Below, in pieces: positions 24,350-33,309 of a stretch of DNA of 64,000 bases. Both the position numbers and the translations under genes were made by a program. The notes under the pieces are model-generated. The model worked only from the letters and a program-made list of their open reading frames with translations. It was not told the DNA's origin and ran no database searches. The first letter of the stretch is position 1. Every line of letters begins with the position of its first letter. Source of the stretch: Myxococcaceae bacterium (GTDB taxonomy: Bacteria > Myxococcota > Myxococcia > Myxococcales > Myxococcaceae); NCBI GenBank assembly GCA_017881265.1, contig JADGRA010000015.1, positions 109,744-173,743 of the forward strand. Direction: 5' to 3'.

Positions 24350-26425
24350 TTGGAAACGTCCAACCGACTCGCTGCCGAGACGTCCCCCTACCTCCGCCAG
24401 CATGCCCACAACCCGGTGGACTGGTACCCCTGGGGCGAGGAGGCCCTGGCCGTGGCGCGGCGGGAGAACCGGCCGCTGCTGCTCAGCGTCGGGTACTCGG
24501 CGTGCCACTGGTGTCACGTCATGGCGCACGAGTCCTTCGAAGACGCCGAGACGGCCCGGCTGATGAATGAATCCTTCGTCAACGTGAAGGTGGACCGCGA
24601 GGAGCGCCCGGACCTGGACCAGCTGTACCAGGGGGTGGTGCAGCTGATGGGGCGCGGGGGCGGCTGGCCCCTCACCGTCTTCCTCACCCCGGACCTCGCC
24701 CCCTTTTACGGCGGCACCTACTTCCCGCCGACCGACCGCCACGGCCTGCCTGCCTTCCGAAAGCTGCTGCGCGCCCTGGCCGACGCCTACCGCAGCCGGC
24801 CCGAGGAGGTGCGCGCTCAGGCCGAACAATTCACCACCGGGCTGCGCCACCTCTCCACTTGGGGCCTGGAGGCGGCCCCCGGGAACTTCACCCCGGAGGA
24901 CGTCCGCACCGCGGGGCTCGCGCTGGCTGAGGACCTCGACCGCGTGCGCGGGGGGTTCGGCTCCGCGCCGAAGTTCCCCAACCCGATGAATGTCGCCCTG
25001 CTGTTGCGCGCCACCCGCCGCGGCGGGCCCGCGGAACTACGGGACGGCGCCCTCTTCTCGCTCGAGCGGATGGCGCTGGGAGGCATCTACGACCAGCTGG
25101 GCGGCGGCTTTCACCGCTACAGCGTCGACGCGGCCTGGCGGGTGCCCCACTTCGAGAAGATGCTGTACGACAACGCCCAGCTGCTGCACCTGTACGCGGA
25201 GGCCCAACTCATCGAGGGGCGACCGCTCTGGCGCTCGGTGGCCGAAGGCACGGTGGGCTGGCTCGAGCGCGAGATGCGCGCCCCGTCCGGCGCCTTCTAC
25301 GCCACCCAGGACGCCGACTCGGAGGGCGAGGAGGGGCGCTTCTTCACCTGGACGGTGGAGGACTTCCGCCGGGTGCTCGGCCAGCCGCTGGCGGACCTGG
25401 CCGGCCTGCACTTCGGCGCCACCCTGGACGGGAACTTCGAGCATGGCCGAAACGTCCTGGAGGTCCAGGTGCCGGCGGCGCAGCTGGCGGCAAGGCTGGA
25501 CGAGGCCCCAGAAGAGGTGGAGCGGCAGCTGGCCGAGGTGCGCGCGCGCCTATTTGCCGCCCGGGAAAGCCGGGTGCGGCCTGGCCGCGATGACAAGGTG
25601 CTGGCGGGCTGGAACGGGCTGCTCATTCGCGGCCTGGCCGCGGCCTCCCGCGCCTTCCTCCGTCCGGATTGGGCGGAGCTGGCCGCCCGGGCCGCGTCCG
25701 CGGTGCTGTCGGCCCAGTGGCGGGACGGCCGGCTGGAGCGGCTTCTGGGCAAGCCCACCGAGGAGGGTTTCCTGGAGGACTATGGAGACTTGGCGGCCGG
25801 CCTGGTGACGCTGGCCCAGGCGACGCTTGACGCAAGCTGGCTCGAGCCGGCCCGCGCGTTGGTGGACGCCGCGGTGGAGCGCTTCTGGGACGAGGGGGCG
25901 GGAGCCTACCGGACGGCCGTCCACGGCCGGGTGGCGCTGCCGGTCCCCACCTATGCCCTGCACGACAATGCCTTCCCGTCGGGCGCGAGTACCCTCACCG
26001 AAGCCCAGGTGTCGCTCGCGGCGTTGACGGGCCAGGCGCGCTACCTCGACCAGGCCCTTCGCTACCTGCGGCGCATGCGCCAGGCCATGCTGAACAACCC
26101 CTTCGGCTACGGCCATTTGTGGCTGGCCGCCGACGCGGCGCTGGACGGGGCTGCGGACGTCCTTCTGGTGGGCACCCGCGCCGAGGTGGACGGCCTGCGC
26201 CGCGCGGTGGATGCCACCTGGGCCCCGACGGTGGCCCTCGCCCAGGTGGAGCCGGGCCGGGTGCCGGCCGTGCTGGCTGGCCTGGCCGAAGGGCGCGAGC
26301 GCGTCGGTGGCCAGGGCACCGCCTACCTGTGCCGGGACTTCTCCTGCGCACCGCCCGTGACGGACGCCTCGGCCCTGGTGGCGCTGCTACAGGCCGTCGG
26401 CCAGCCAACAGCGAAGCCGCGGTGA
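24350..26425 (+). CDS. DUF255 thioredoxin-fold / six-hairpin protein (YyaL/SPATA20 family)
   Basis: The 691-residue protein starts with the family block [21 protein letters not shown], then a thioredoxin-like active site [14 protein letters not shown] and [11 protein letters not shown]. The C-terminal two thirds is a helical-barrel region resembling glycosidase (alpha/alpha)6 folds ([40 protein letters not shown]). The cellular role is not established. A TTG at 24350 is used as start, since no ATG precedes the conserved block. It is divergent from the helicase over 120 bases, and is followed 68 bases on by glsB-like. Confidence 0.9.
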   Translation: METSNRLAAETSPYLRQHAHNPVDWYPWGEEALAVARRENRPLLLSVGYSACHWCHVMAHESFEDAETARLMNESFVNVKVDREERPDLDQLYQGVVQLMGRGGGWPLTVFLTPDLAPFYGGTYFPPTDRHGLPAFRKLLRALADAYRSRPEEVRAQAEQFTTGLRHLSTWGLEAAPGNFTPEDVRTAGLALAEDLDRVRGGFGSAPKFPNPMNVALLLRATRRGGPAELRDGALFSLERMALGGIYDQLGGGFHRYSVDAAWRVPHFEKMLYDNAQLLHLYAEAQLIEGRPLWRSVAEGTVGWLEREMRAPSGAFYATQDADSEGEEGRFFTWTVEDFRRVLGQPLADLAGLHFGATLDGNFEHGRNVLEVQVPAAQLAARLDEAPEEVERQLAEVRARLFAARESRVRPGRDDKVLAGWNGLLIRGLAAASRAFLRPDWAELAARAASAVLSAQWRDGRLERLLGKPTEEGFLEDYGDLAAGLVTLAQATLDASWLEPARALVDAAVERFWDEGAGAYRTAVHGRVALPVPTYALHDNAFPSGASTLTEAQVSLAALTGQARYLDQALRYLRRMRQAMLNNPFGYGHLWLAADAALDGAADVLLVGTRAEVDGLRRAVDATWAPTVALAQVEPGRVPAVLAGLAEGRERVGGQGTAYLCRDFSCAPPVTDASALVALLQAVGQPTAKPR

Positions 26426-26493
26426 CAGCCGCCTTTGGCAGGGGCAGAGTCCCGCGCCGCCCGCCTGCCGTCCCCTAGAAGGAGGAACGCCCC

Positions 26494-26748
26494 ATGCTCT
26501 TTTCCCTCTTGTCGTTCATCATCGTCGGTTTGGTGTGCGGTGCCATTGCCCGGGCCGTCTTCCCCGGCAAGCAGCCGATGGGCCTGGGCGCCACCGCCCT
26601 CCTCGGGATGGGAGGTTCCCTTCTGGGCGGCCTCGTCGGCTCGATGCTGAGCGGCGGGCTGTTTGCCGCCACTATCCAACCCGCCGGATGGATTTTCTCC
26701 ATCCTCGGCTCCCTCGGGCTGCTCTACATCATCAGCAGGCGCCGTTAG
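26494..26748 (+). CDS. GlsB/YeaQ/YmgE-family stress-associated membrane protein
   Basis: An 84-residue protein with three hydrophobic segments rich in Gly: IIVGLVCGAIARAVFPGKQP, then GLGATALLGMGGSLLGG. This is the transglycosylase-associated protein family, usually induced by stress. An excellent ribosome site (AAGGAGG) lies about 8 bases before the ATG. It ends 4 bases before the convergent transglutaminase stop. Confidence 0.92.
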   Translation: MLFSLLSFIIVGLVCGAIARAVFPGKQPMGLGATALLGMGGSLLGGLVGSMLSGGLFAATIQPAGWIFSILGSLGLLYIISRRR

Positions 26749-26752
26749 CGCC

Positions 26753-28234
26753 TCACCGGCTGCTGCGCACATCCAGTACTTTCAGCTTTCCCAGTAACGT
26801 CATGATGTCCGCCTGGCTCTCCTCGCCCAAGGCGAGGTGGGTGGCGTCGGCCACGGACTGGTTGAGGGTGGGGTCGAGCTGCGTCCAGGTGGAACCGACG
26901 TAGGCCTCCACCCACTCATGCCAGTACAGCGCCGGGACGGCGTCGGCGCTGTGGACGTACACCACGCCGTCCACGCGCCGGGCGGGGATGCCCAGGGCGC
27001 GCAGCAGCGCCACCGACAGCAGCGCGTGCTCGGTGCAGTCCCCCCGCATTTGCCTCAGCACGTCGGTGGCGCGGTCCGCGCTCGCCCCGTACTCCTTCTT
27101 CATGTGGGCGCCCACCCAGGCCACCACCTTCTTCGCCGCGGCGTAGGCGTCCGTTTCCGCGCCCGCTATCTGCCGCGCCTTGGCGACAATCTCCGGCGCC
27201 TCCGACTCCACCGCCAGGGTGGCCTTCAAATAGTCGCCTCCGTCAGGTGCACTGAGGGGCCGCGTCCCCAGCTGCGACGCCGCCGGGGGGTTGGCGCGGA
27301 TGGCGACTTCGACCCGGCCGCCGTCCAGCGCCCGGTAACTCTGACGCTCCGGCGAGCGATGGAATTGCGGTTCCAGGCCCTCCACCAGAAGCGTCAACTC
27401 CCCGCCCACCCCGAGCGCTCCGTCCGGAAGGGGCTTTGGCAGCACCAGGCGGGCCAGCCCGAAAATCTCCACCCGGTCCAGCCGCTGGGCGACCGACTTC
27501 GGCTCAGCGCGGAAGGCGGAATTGCCGCCGAAGGCCGTCTCCAGGATGTCCCCGCGCTCCGTCACCACCGAGACGCCGGGCACCTTGTCCTTCTCGGAGA
27601 TGGTGGTGGCGCGGTGCAGGGTGACTGGGACGCCATTCACACTGCGGCGCTCGCTGCCCCCCGGGCTGGTGGTGACTTTGGCCGGCACCAGGTCCATCGC
27701 ATCCAGCACCATGCCGGAGACGGGCGCGTTGCGCAGAAGGGACACCCGCACCTGGTCGGCGTCCTCCACCGTCTCGGTGCTGGGTGGAAGCGTCAGCTTC
27801 TCGTCCGCGTGTCCCGGCCGTCGGCGCAGCACCTCGATGCCAGTCGGCGTGGCCTTGCCGAATAGCGTCTGTGTACCGCCGTCCCCCTTGTCCTCGAAGA
27901 CGAAGGACAACAGACGGCCTCCGGGGCGCGCCTCGTAGACGCGCTCCTCCCGGTGCTGGCGGTCGACCACCGCCTGACCCGCCTTGGCCTTGAAGACCAG
28001 CTCTGCGCTGTAGCGGGCATGGCCGGGCGTGCCGGGAACCAGGGTCAAGTCCGTGAAGTACCAGCCCACCTTCTTGTCGACGAGGTAGACCCCGAACCAC
28101 TCCCCGCCGGCCGGCCGCCGGGCGCGGAGCGCGTCGCTGAGCGGGGCGGCGAGGGCTGAGCCGCCGAGGAGCAGCCACAGGCCGAGCAGGAAGGGGGCCC
28201 GGGCTCGGCCCAGCGACGTCCCGACGCGCTTCAC
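26753..28234 (-). CDS. Secreted transglutaminase-like cysteine protease superfamily protein
   Basis: The 493-residue protein has a signal peptide (cleavage near GSALAAP), a long N-terminal region of about 340 residues without clear motif, and a transglutaminase-like domain near residues 360-460. The triad is visible: Cys in MRGDCTEHALL, His in YWHEWVEAYVG and Asp in LDPTLNQS. Proteins of this layout act in the periplasm on peptides or proteins, with unknown targets. It is convergent with the GlsB gene and lies one base after the GNAT stop on the same strand, so it is probably cotranscribed. Confidence 0.88.
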   Translation of the reverse strand: MKRVGTSLGRARAPFLLGLWLLLGGSALAAPLSDALRARRPAGGEWFGVYLVDKKVGWYFTDLTLVPGTPGHARYSAELVFKAKAGQAVVDRQHREERVYEARPGGRLLSFVFEDKGDGGTQTLFGKATPTGIEVLRRRPGHADEKLTLPPSTETVEDADQVRVSLLRNAPVSGMVLDAMDLVPAKVTTSPGGSERRSVNGVPVTLHRATTISEKDKVPGVSVVTERGDILETAFGGNSAFRAEPKSVAQRLDRVEIFGLARLVLPKPLPDGALGVGGELTLLVEGLEPQFHRSPERQSYRALDGGRVEVAIRANPPAASQLGTRPLSAPDGGDYLKATLAVESEAPEIVAKARQIAGAETDAYAAAKKVVAWVGAHMKKEYGASADRATDVLRQMRGDCTEHALLSVALLRALGIPARRVDGVVYVHSADAVPALYWHEWVEAYVGSTWTQLDPTLNQSVADATHLALGEESQADIMTLLGKLKVLDVRSSR

Positions 28235-28235
28235 G

Positions 28236-28703
28236 TCAGAGTTTCTTCTTCAGGAGGATGAGGTCGTCGCCGACGCGGTAGAAGTCCTGGAAGCGCGACT
28301 CCTCGAGGTAGCGCATGGACTGGTAGAAGCCGCGCGCCGGGCCATAGTCCTCGGTGGCCGACGTCTCCACCCGCACCAGCCGTGCCTTGCGCCGGCGCAA
28401 GTCTGCCTCCATGGAGGCGATGAGTCCGGCGCCAATGCCCTTGCCCCGCAGCGCCGGCTCCGAGGCAATCCAGTACAAGTCATAGGTGCCCTCGGTCATC
28501 GGCGTGGGCCCGTAGGCGACGTAGCCCACCAGGGCCTCATCCATCAGCGCGACCAAGCACAGGTAGTCCGGGCTACTCGGCTGCAACGCCAGGTCGATGA
28601 CCTCGAGCGCGCACCGCACCTCTCCGGGCGAGAAGTTCTCGACTCGGTCCAGCAACCCGGCGAGCGCTGCCCGGTCGCCCGGCGCGATGGGACGAATGTC
28701 CAT
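28236..28703 (-). CDS. GNAT-family N-acetyltransferase
   Basis: A 155-residue acetyltransferase beginning MDIRPIAPGDRAALAGLLDR. The acetyl-CoA loop is EPALRGKGIGAGLIASMEAD, and the C-terminal FYQSMRYLEESRFQDFY is typical. The substrate is unknown. Its first 131 bases overlap the end of the upstream ATP-grasp gene in another frame, an unusually long overlap. The pair may act on the same peptide or amino-acid substrate, which is inference from linkage. Confidence 0.9.
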   Translation of the reverse strand: MDIRPIAPGDRAALAGLLDRVENFSPGEVRCALEVIDLALQPSSPDYLCLVALMDEALVGYVAYGPTPMTEGTYDLYWIASEPALRGKGIGAGLIASMEADLRRRKARLVRVETSATEDYGPARGFYQSMRYLEESRFQDFYRVGDDLILLKKKL

Positions 28704-29694
28704 GGGTCCTTTCGAGCGCGACCTCCACCAAGCGGGAGCCGAGGGCGGCGTAGTCCAGCCCCGCGGCGGCGGCGGCGCGCGCGTAGCCCGCGTGCGGATG
28801 CAAATCGCAGTTCGGGTTGATGTCAATGACGTAGGGCTCGCCGTCGGGGGAGAGTCGTAAGTCCACCCGGCCGTAGTCTCGGCAGCCAAGCGCCTCGAAG
28901 GCGGCCTGGGCCGCGCCCACCACCTTGGCCTCCAGCGCGGGAGGAAGGCTGCATGGGCCCGAGGGGCTGTCCCGGCATTCCGGGCTGGTGGTCTCCCACT
29001 TCGCCCGGTAGCTGACGATGCAGGGTCGCCCCTCGAAGGCTTTCCCGAAATGAATCTCACTCAAGGGCAGCACCAGCCGGGGGGAGTTGCCGAGGAAGGA
29101 GACGTACACCTCACGTCCGGTGACGAAGCGCTCCACCAGCGCCGGCTGGTGGAAGGTACGCAGCACCAGCTCCACCGCTTCGCCAAGGGCGGCTGCATCG
29201 TGCACCACCGAGTCGAAGGTGACGCCCGCCGAGGCGTCCTCCCGCACCGGCTTCACGATGAGTGGAAAGGGCAGCTGCACGCCTGGCAGCTCCGCCGGCG
29301 AAGACACCACCGCGAAGGCCGGGGTGGGGACGCCGCGCGCGAGCAGCAACTCCTTGGCCTTGTCCTTGTGCAGGGCGAGGCCCAGCGCCAGCGGGCCGGA
29401 GCCGGTGTAGGCGAGGCCCAGCAGCTCCAGCAGGGCGCTGGCCGCCATCTCCCCTCGGCTGTCTCCGGACACGGACTCGCAGAGGTTGACCACCAAGTCC
29501 GGCGGGTGGTGCCCGAGCGACTGGAAGGCGACGAGTGGGGCCTTGCCCACCGCCACTGGCACCGCCACCTGCTTGCCCCGCGTCAGCGCATGGGCGAGGG
29601 CGGCTGCAACGTCCAGCACGTCCTTGCGGGCTTCGCGTCCTGGGTCGTCCTCCAATGCGTCGTGGTCGGCGTTGTGGAGGAGGGCGATGAGCAT
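28573..29694 (-). CDS. ATP-grasp ligase (D-Ala-D-Ala ligase-like)
   Basis: The 373-residue frame starts MLIALLHNADHDALEDD and has the ATP-grasp core: LPFPLIVKPVREDASAGVTF (ATP lysine), LVERFVTGREVYVSFLG, and the metal-binding end YVIDINPNCDLHPHAGYA. Such enzymes join a carboxylate to an amine through an acyl phosphate. The recognisable fold ends near GSRLVEVALER; the next 40 residues (HSSHRAGRPGSARRVAGPSR and on) are Arg/Gly-rich and lie entirely over the start of the GNAT gene. This suggests stop-codon loss or a frameshift near 28705. The frame upstream of 29694 is dubious. Confidence 0.85.
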   Translation of the reverse strand: MLIALLHNADHDALEDDPGREARKDVLDVAAALAHALTRGKQVAVPVAVGKAPLVAFQSLGHHPPDLVVNLCESVSGDSRGEMAASALLELLGLAYTGSGPLALGLALHKDKAKELLLARGVPTPAFAVVSSPAELPGVQLPFPLIVKPVREDASAGVTFDSVVHDAAALGEAVELVLRTFHQPALVERFVTGREVYVSFLGNSPRLVLPLSEIHFGKAFEGRPCIVSYRAKWETTSPECRDSPSGPCSLPPALEAKVVGAAQAAFEALGCRDYGRVDLRLSPDGEPYVIDINPNCDLHPHAGYARAAAAAGLDYAALGSRLVEVALERTHGHSSHRAGRPGSARRVAGPSRELLARRGAVRARGHRPGVAAE

Positions 29695-29891
29695 GCTGAG
29701 GGATGCAACTGAAGAGGCTACCACGGTCATCCGTCAGCCGCGAGACGTCGCACGCACGCCGTGGCGTGCAGCCCAGGCCCGGACGCGTCAGCGCACGGCG
29801 TCGCCCAGCGGCGCCTCCTCGTGCGAGAGTCCGTTGGGGCCGGGCGGCCCCGCCCCCCAAGGGAAGTTTTCCCGGAGCCGTCTTCTTCAGC

Positions 29892-31169
29892 ATGCGCATT
29901 CGCGACCCCATTCACGGCACGTTGCCCGTCTCGGAGGACGAGGCGGCGGTGGTGGACAGCCCCTACTACCAGCGGCTTCGCCACGTGCGGCAGCTGGGCT
30001 TCGGCGAGCTGGCCTTCCCTGGCGGAACGCACACCCGGCATGCCCACGGGCTTGGGGCCATGCACGTGGTGGGGCGCCTTTTCGACGGCATTGCGGCCCG
30101 CGCCGGGCTGCCGGAGGTCCCCCGGGCGCGCTTTCGCAGCGCGGTGCGGCTGGCCACTCTCTGCCATGACCTCGGCCACATGCCGCTGTCGCATGCCTCC
30201 GAGCGGATTGCCCCGGCCCGGGCCAGCCTGCGCCTGCCCGCCTGGGTGGCCGAACCCACCGGGCAGGCCACCCACGAGGACTTCACCGCACAGCTGCTCT
30301 TGCAGAGCAGCCTGGCGGACCTGGTGCGGACCCGGCTCTCGTCGCAGGGACTCGGGCCGGAGGCGCTGGTGGCGCTGGTGAGCGGCCGGACGCCTCCCGG
30401 CGGGCTCGACTTCACCCACCAGGGCGCCGACTGGACGCCGTTGCTCCGCTCGCTGGTGTCCGGGGAACTGGATGCCGACCGCATGGACTACCTGCTGCGC
30501 GACTCCTTCTACACCGGCGTCAACTACGGACGCTTCGACCTGGACTGGCTCATCCACAACCTCCATGCGGCCCGGGTGGACGGCCGCATGGAACTCGCGC
30601 TCAGCCGCAGCGCGGCCTTCGCCTTCGAGGACTTTCTCCTCAGCCGCTACCACATGTTTCTCTCGGTGTACCTGCACCACACCGCGGTGGCCTTCGACTG
30701 GATGCTGGCGGCCTTCTACCGGGAGAGTCGAGGCGAGTTCGAGATTCCGTGCGACCCGGCCGACTTCCTCTACTGCGACGACGTCGCACTCATGTCCGCC
30801 CTGCGGCGCAGTTCCAACCGCTGGGCCAAGCGCATCGTGGCCCGCGCGGGCTTCAAGCTGCTCGCCCAATTCACTGAGCGCGACGAGGGGTATGACTTAG
30901 CCAAGCTGGCCGAGGCGCTCGACCGCGCCCAGGTGGAGCACTTCGAGGTGGAGTCCGAGAGCGCGCTCTCCAAGTACTTCGACGGCACGGCCGGGCCGAG
31001 CCTCTACATTCTGGACGAGTCGAGTGGCCGGCTGACGCCGGTGGCGCGCTACACCTCACTCTACCAGCGCTATGCGGGGGCGGTTCACCTCTCGCGTGCT
31101 TACGTCCGGCCCGAGCAACTCGCCGTGGCGCGCGTGGCGGTGGCCTCCCTGGTGCAAGGGGCGGGATGA
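29892..31169 (+). CDS. HD-superfamily phosphohydrolase (dGTPase-like)
   Basis: The 425-residue enzyme starts MRIRDPIHGTLPVSEDEAAV, a signature of SAMHD1/dGTPase-like HD proteins, and has TRHAHGLGAMHVV, then CHDLGHMPLSHASE (metal HD) and SGELDADRMDYLLRDSFYTG. The family hydrolyses dNTPs to nucleosides or acts on other phosphoesters. Its TGA overlaps the next ATG (ATGA), so it is coupled to a Nudix-MBL protein, hinting at nucleotide sanitation by both; that is inference. Confidence 0.9.
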   Translation: MRIRDPIHGTLPVSEDEAAVVDSPYYQRLRHVRQLGFGELAFPGGTHTRHAHGLGAMHVVGRLFDGIAARAGLPEVPRARFRSAVRLATLCHDLGHMPLSHASERIAPARASLRLPAWVAEPTGQATHEDFTAQLLLQSSLADLVRTRLSSQGLGPEALVALVSGRTPPGGLDFTHQGADWTPLLRSLVSGELDADRMDYLLRDSFYTGVNYGRFDLDWLIHNLHAARVDGRMELALSRSAAFAFEDFLLSRYHMFLSVYLHHTAVAFDWMLAAFYRESRGEFEIPCDPADFLYCDDVALMSALRRSSNRWAKRIVARAGFKLLAQFTERDEGYDLAKLAEALDRAQVEHFEVESESALSKYFDGTAGPSLYILDESSGRLTPVARYTSLYQRYAGAVHLSRAYVRPEQLAVARVAVASLVQGAG

Positions 31170-32680
31170 GCGAGGCACTTCCCGGCATGCCGGAGCCGCC
31201 GGCCCCACGGCCACCCCGGGACGCCGCGGTGGTGGTGCTGGTGCGCCCGGCCGAGGGCGGGCCGGAAGTCTTCTGGCTTCGCCGCGAGACGACGCTGTCC
31301 TTCGCGGCCGGCTTCTACGCCTTCCCCGGCGGGCGGGTGGACGCAGCCGACAGCACCGTGCCGGTGCAAGGCGCCCAGGGGGAGGCCGCCACCTTGCGCG
31401 TGGCGGCGACCCGGGAGCTTTTTGAGGAGACGGGGGTGCTGCGCGCCCGGGGCCCAGGCCCGGCGGCAGCGGCGCTGCGCGAGGCCCGCGCCGCGCTGCT
31501 GTCCGGCGCGCGCCCCTTCGCCGACGTGCTGGCCACCCTTGGGCTGTCCATACACGCCGAGGACTTCCTCGATGCGGGGCGCTGGGTGACGCCCAGCTTC
31601 ATGCCGGTCCGCTTCGACGCACGCTTCTTCCTCGTCGCGGTGGACGCAGGCACGGCGGCGGAGGTGTGGCCGGGAGAGCTGGCCGAAGGCGCCTGGGTGC
31701 GCCCGGTGGATGCGCTTCTGGCCTGGGCGGAGGGGCGGGCGCTGCTCCACCCGCCCAACCACTTCGCGCTGCAGGCGCTTCTGCAGTCCCCCTCGCTGGA
31801 GGGGGCCCGCGCCGCCATGCGCGACGCCCCCGCGGCGGAGGGGCCCGGCGCCCACCCGGTGCAATTCCAGCGCGGGGTCCGCGTACTGGCCCTGCGCACC
31901 CCCACGCTGCTTCCGGCGACGCACACCAACTGCTGGCTCTTGGGCAACGGGGAGCTGCTGGTGGTGGACCCGGGCGCCTCCGACGCAGGCGAGGTGGAAC
32001 GTCTGGTTGCCCACCTCGCCGAGTTCGCGCAGTCCGGCCTGACGGCGCGGGCCATCTTCCTCACCCACCACCACCTGGACCACGTCGGCGGGGTGGGCCC
32101 CCTCACCGCCCGGCTACAGCTTCCGGTGTGGTGCCATGCCCGCACCGCCGACCGCCTCGACGTCCGGCCGGCGCGCGTCCTCGCCGACGGGCAAGTGCTG
32201 ACGCTGGAGGGGGACCCGGACATGCACTGGCGGGTGCTGCACACGCCCGGCCATGCCGCCGGTCACCTGTGCCTTCTGGACGAGGCGAGCCGGGCGGCGG
32301 TGGTGGGGGACATGGTGGCGGGCGTCGGCACCATCCTCATCGACCCGCCGGAAGGCGACATGGCGGAGTACCTGCGGCAGCTGCGGCGCCTTCGGGACCT
32401 CCCGGTGCGTGCCTTGTACCCGGCCCACGGCCCGCCGCTTCCTGACGGGCCGCTGGCCCTGGAGGGCTATTTGGCCCACCGCGCGGCGCGGGAGGAACGC
32501 GTCAAGGCGGCGCTCAGCCGAGAGCCCCACTCGCTCGAGGACATTGCCCGCGAGGCTTACGCCGACACGCCCGGGGCCTGGCCGCCGGTGGCCGAGCGCA
32601 GCACGTTGGCCATTCTGGAGAAGCTGGCGGCCGAGGCGGAGGCGCGCAGCGTGGGCGGGCGCTGGGCCCGCGCCGACTGA
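31166..32680 (+). CDS. Nudix hydrolase fused to metallo-beta-lactamase fold (LACTB2-like)
   Basis: The 504-residue protein has an N-terminal Nudix domain (about 18-220) with AFPGGRVDAAD and, after a 20-residue insertion, AATRELFEETGVL. The C-terminal domain (about 235-500) is a metallo-beta-lactamase fold: LTHHHLDHVGGVG, HTPGHAAGH, VVGDMVAG and YPAHGPP. LACTB2-type proteins are endoribonucleases, while Nudix domains cleave nucleoside diphosphate derivatives. It is translationally coupled to the HD phosphohydrolase. The stretched Nudix box is typical of NUDT19-like members. Confidence 0.9.
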   Translation: MSEALPGMPEPPAPRPPRDAAVVVLVRPAEGGPEVFWLRRETTLSFAAGFYAFPGGRVDAADSTVPVQGAQGEAATLRVAATRELFEETGVLRARGPGPAAAALREARAALLSGARPFADVLATLGLSIHAEDFLDAGRWVTPSFMPVRFDARFFLVAVDAGTAAEVWPGELAEGAWVRPVDALLAWAEGRALLHPPNHFALQALLQSPSLEGARAAMRDAPAAEGPGAHPVQFQRGVRVLALRTPTLLPATHTNCWLLGNGELLVVDPGASDAGEVERLVAHLAEFAQSGLTARAIFLTHHHLDHVGGVGPLTARLQLPVWCHARTADRLDVRPARVLADGQVLTLEGDPDMHWRVLHTPGHAAGHLCLLDEASRAAVVGDMVAGVGTILIDPPEGDMAEYLRQLRRLRDLPVRALYPAHGPPLPDGPLALEGYLAHRAAREERVKAALSREPHSLEDIAREAYADTPGAWPPVAERSTLAILEKLAAEAEARSVGGRWARAD

Positions 32681-32784
32681 CAACGGCGCCCGGGACGCGC
32701 CCCCCCGGGGCCGTCCTTGCGCGGGGCCCAGGGTCTGGGCCAACTTGGGGCGCCGCTTCAGCCCCACGGAGGCCACTCGCTGCC

Positions 32785-33309
32785 ATGTTCAGCCTGCGGA
32801 CGGCCACGGCCGAGGATGCCGAGGCCCTGGCCGAGCTCGGCCGGCGGACGTTTTTCGAGACGTTCGCCAAGGACAACACCCAGGAAGACATGGCCCGCTA
32901 CCTGGCGGACACCTTCAGCCCGGCCCTGCAGCGCGCCGAGCTGAAGGACGCCTCGGTACACTTTCTGTTGCTGCTGGCGCGAGGGAAGCTGGCCGGGTAC
33001 GCGAAGCTTCGGCCGGCGGCGGCCAACGCGCGCGGGCAGAGGCCGCTGGAAGTCTGCCGCTTCTACGTCGACCGGCCCTGGCATGGCTCGGGCGCCGCCC
33101 ACGCCTTGTTGGAGGGTGCGCTGGAGCATGCGCGGGCCAACGCGCACGACGACGTCTGGCTCGCGGTGTGGGAACACAACGTCCGCGCCATCCGCTTCTA
33201 CCGGAAGCACGGCTTCACCCGGGTGGGAGAGCAGCCCTTTCAGCTGGGTGCGGACGTGCAGACGGACTGGGTGCTGGCCCGCCCCGTCACGCCCGAGCAA
33301 AGTCGATGA
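32785..33309 (+). CDS. GNAT-family N-acetyltransferase
   Basis: The 174-residue protein begins MFSLRTATAEDAEALAELGR and ends in the standard ENVRAIRFYRKHGFTRVGE-like block (here EHNVRAIRFYRKHGFTRVGE). The CoA-binding turn is RPWHGSGAAHALLEGALEHA. It resembles spermidine/amino-acid acetyltransferases of the PaiA type. About 100 bases separate it from the Nudix-MBL gene. The end overlaps the convergent RNB gene by 23 bases. Confidence 0.9.
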   Translation: MFSLRTATAEDAEALAELGRRTFFETFAKDNTQEDMARYLADTFSPALQRAELKDASVHFLLLLARGKLAGYAKLRPAAANARGQRPLEVCRFYVDRPWHGSGAAHALLEGALEHARANAHDDVWLAVWEHNVRAIRFYRKHGFTRVGEQPFQLGADVQTDWVLARPVTPEQSR

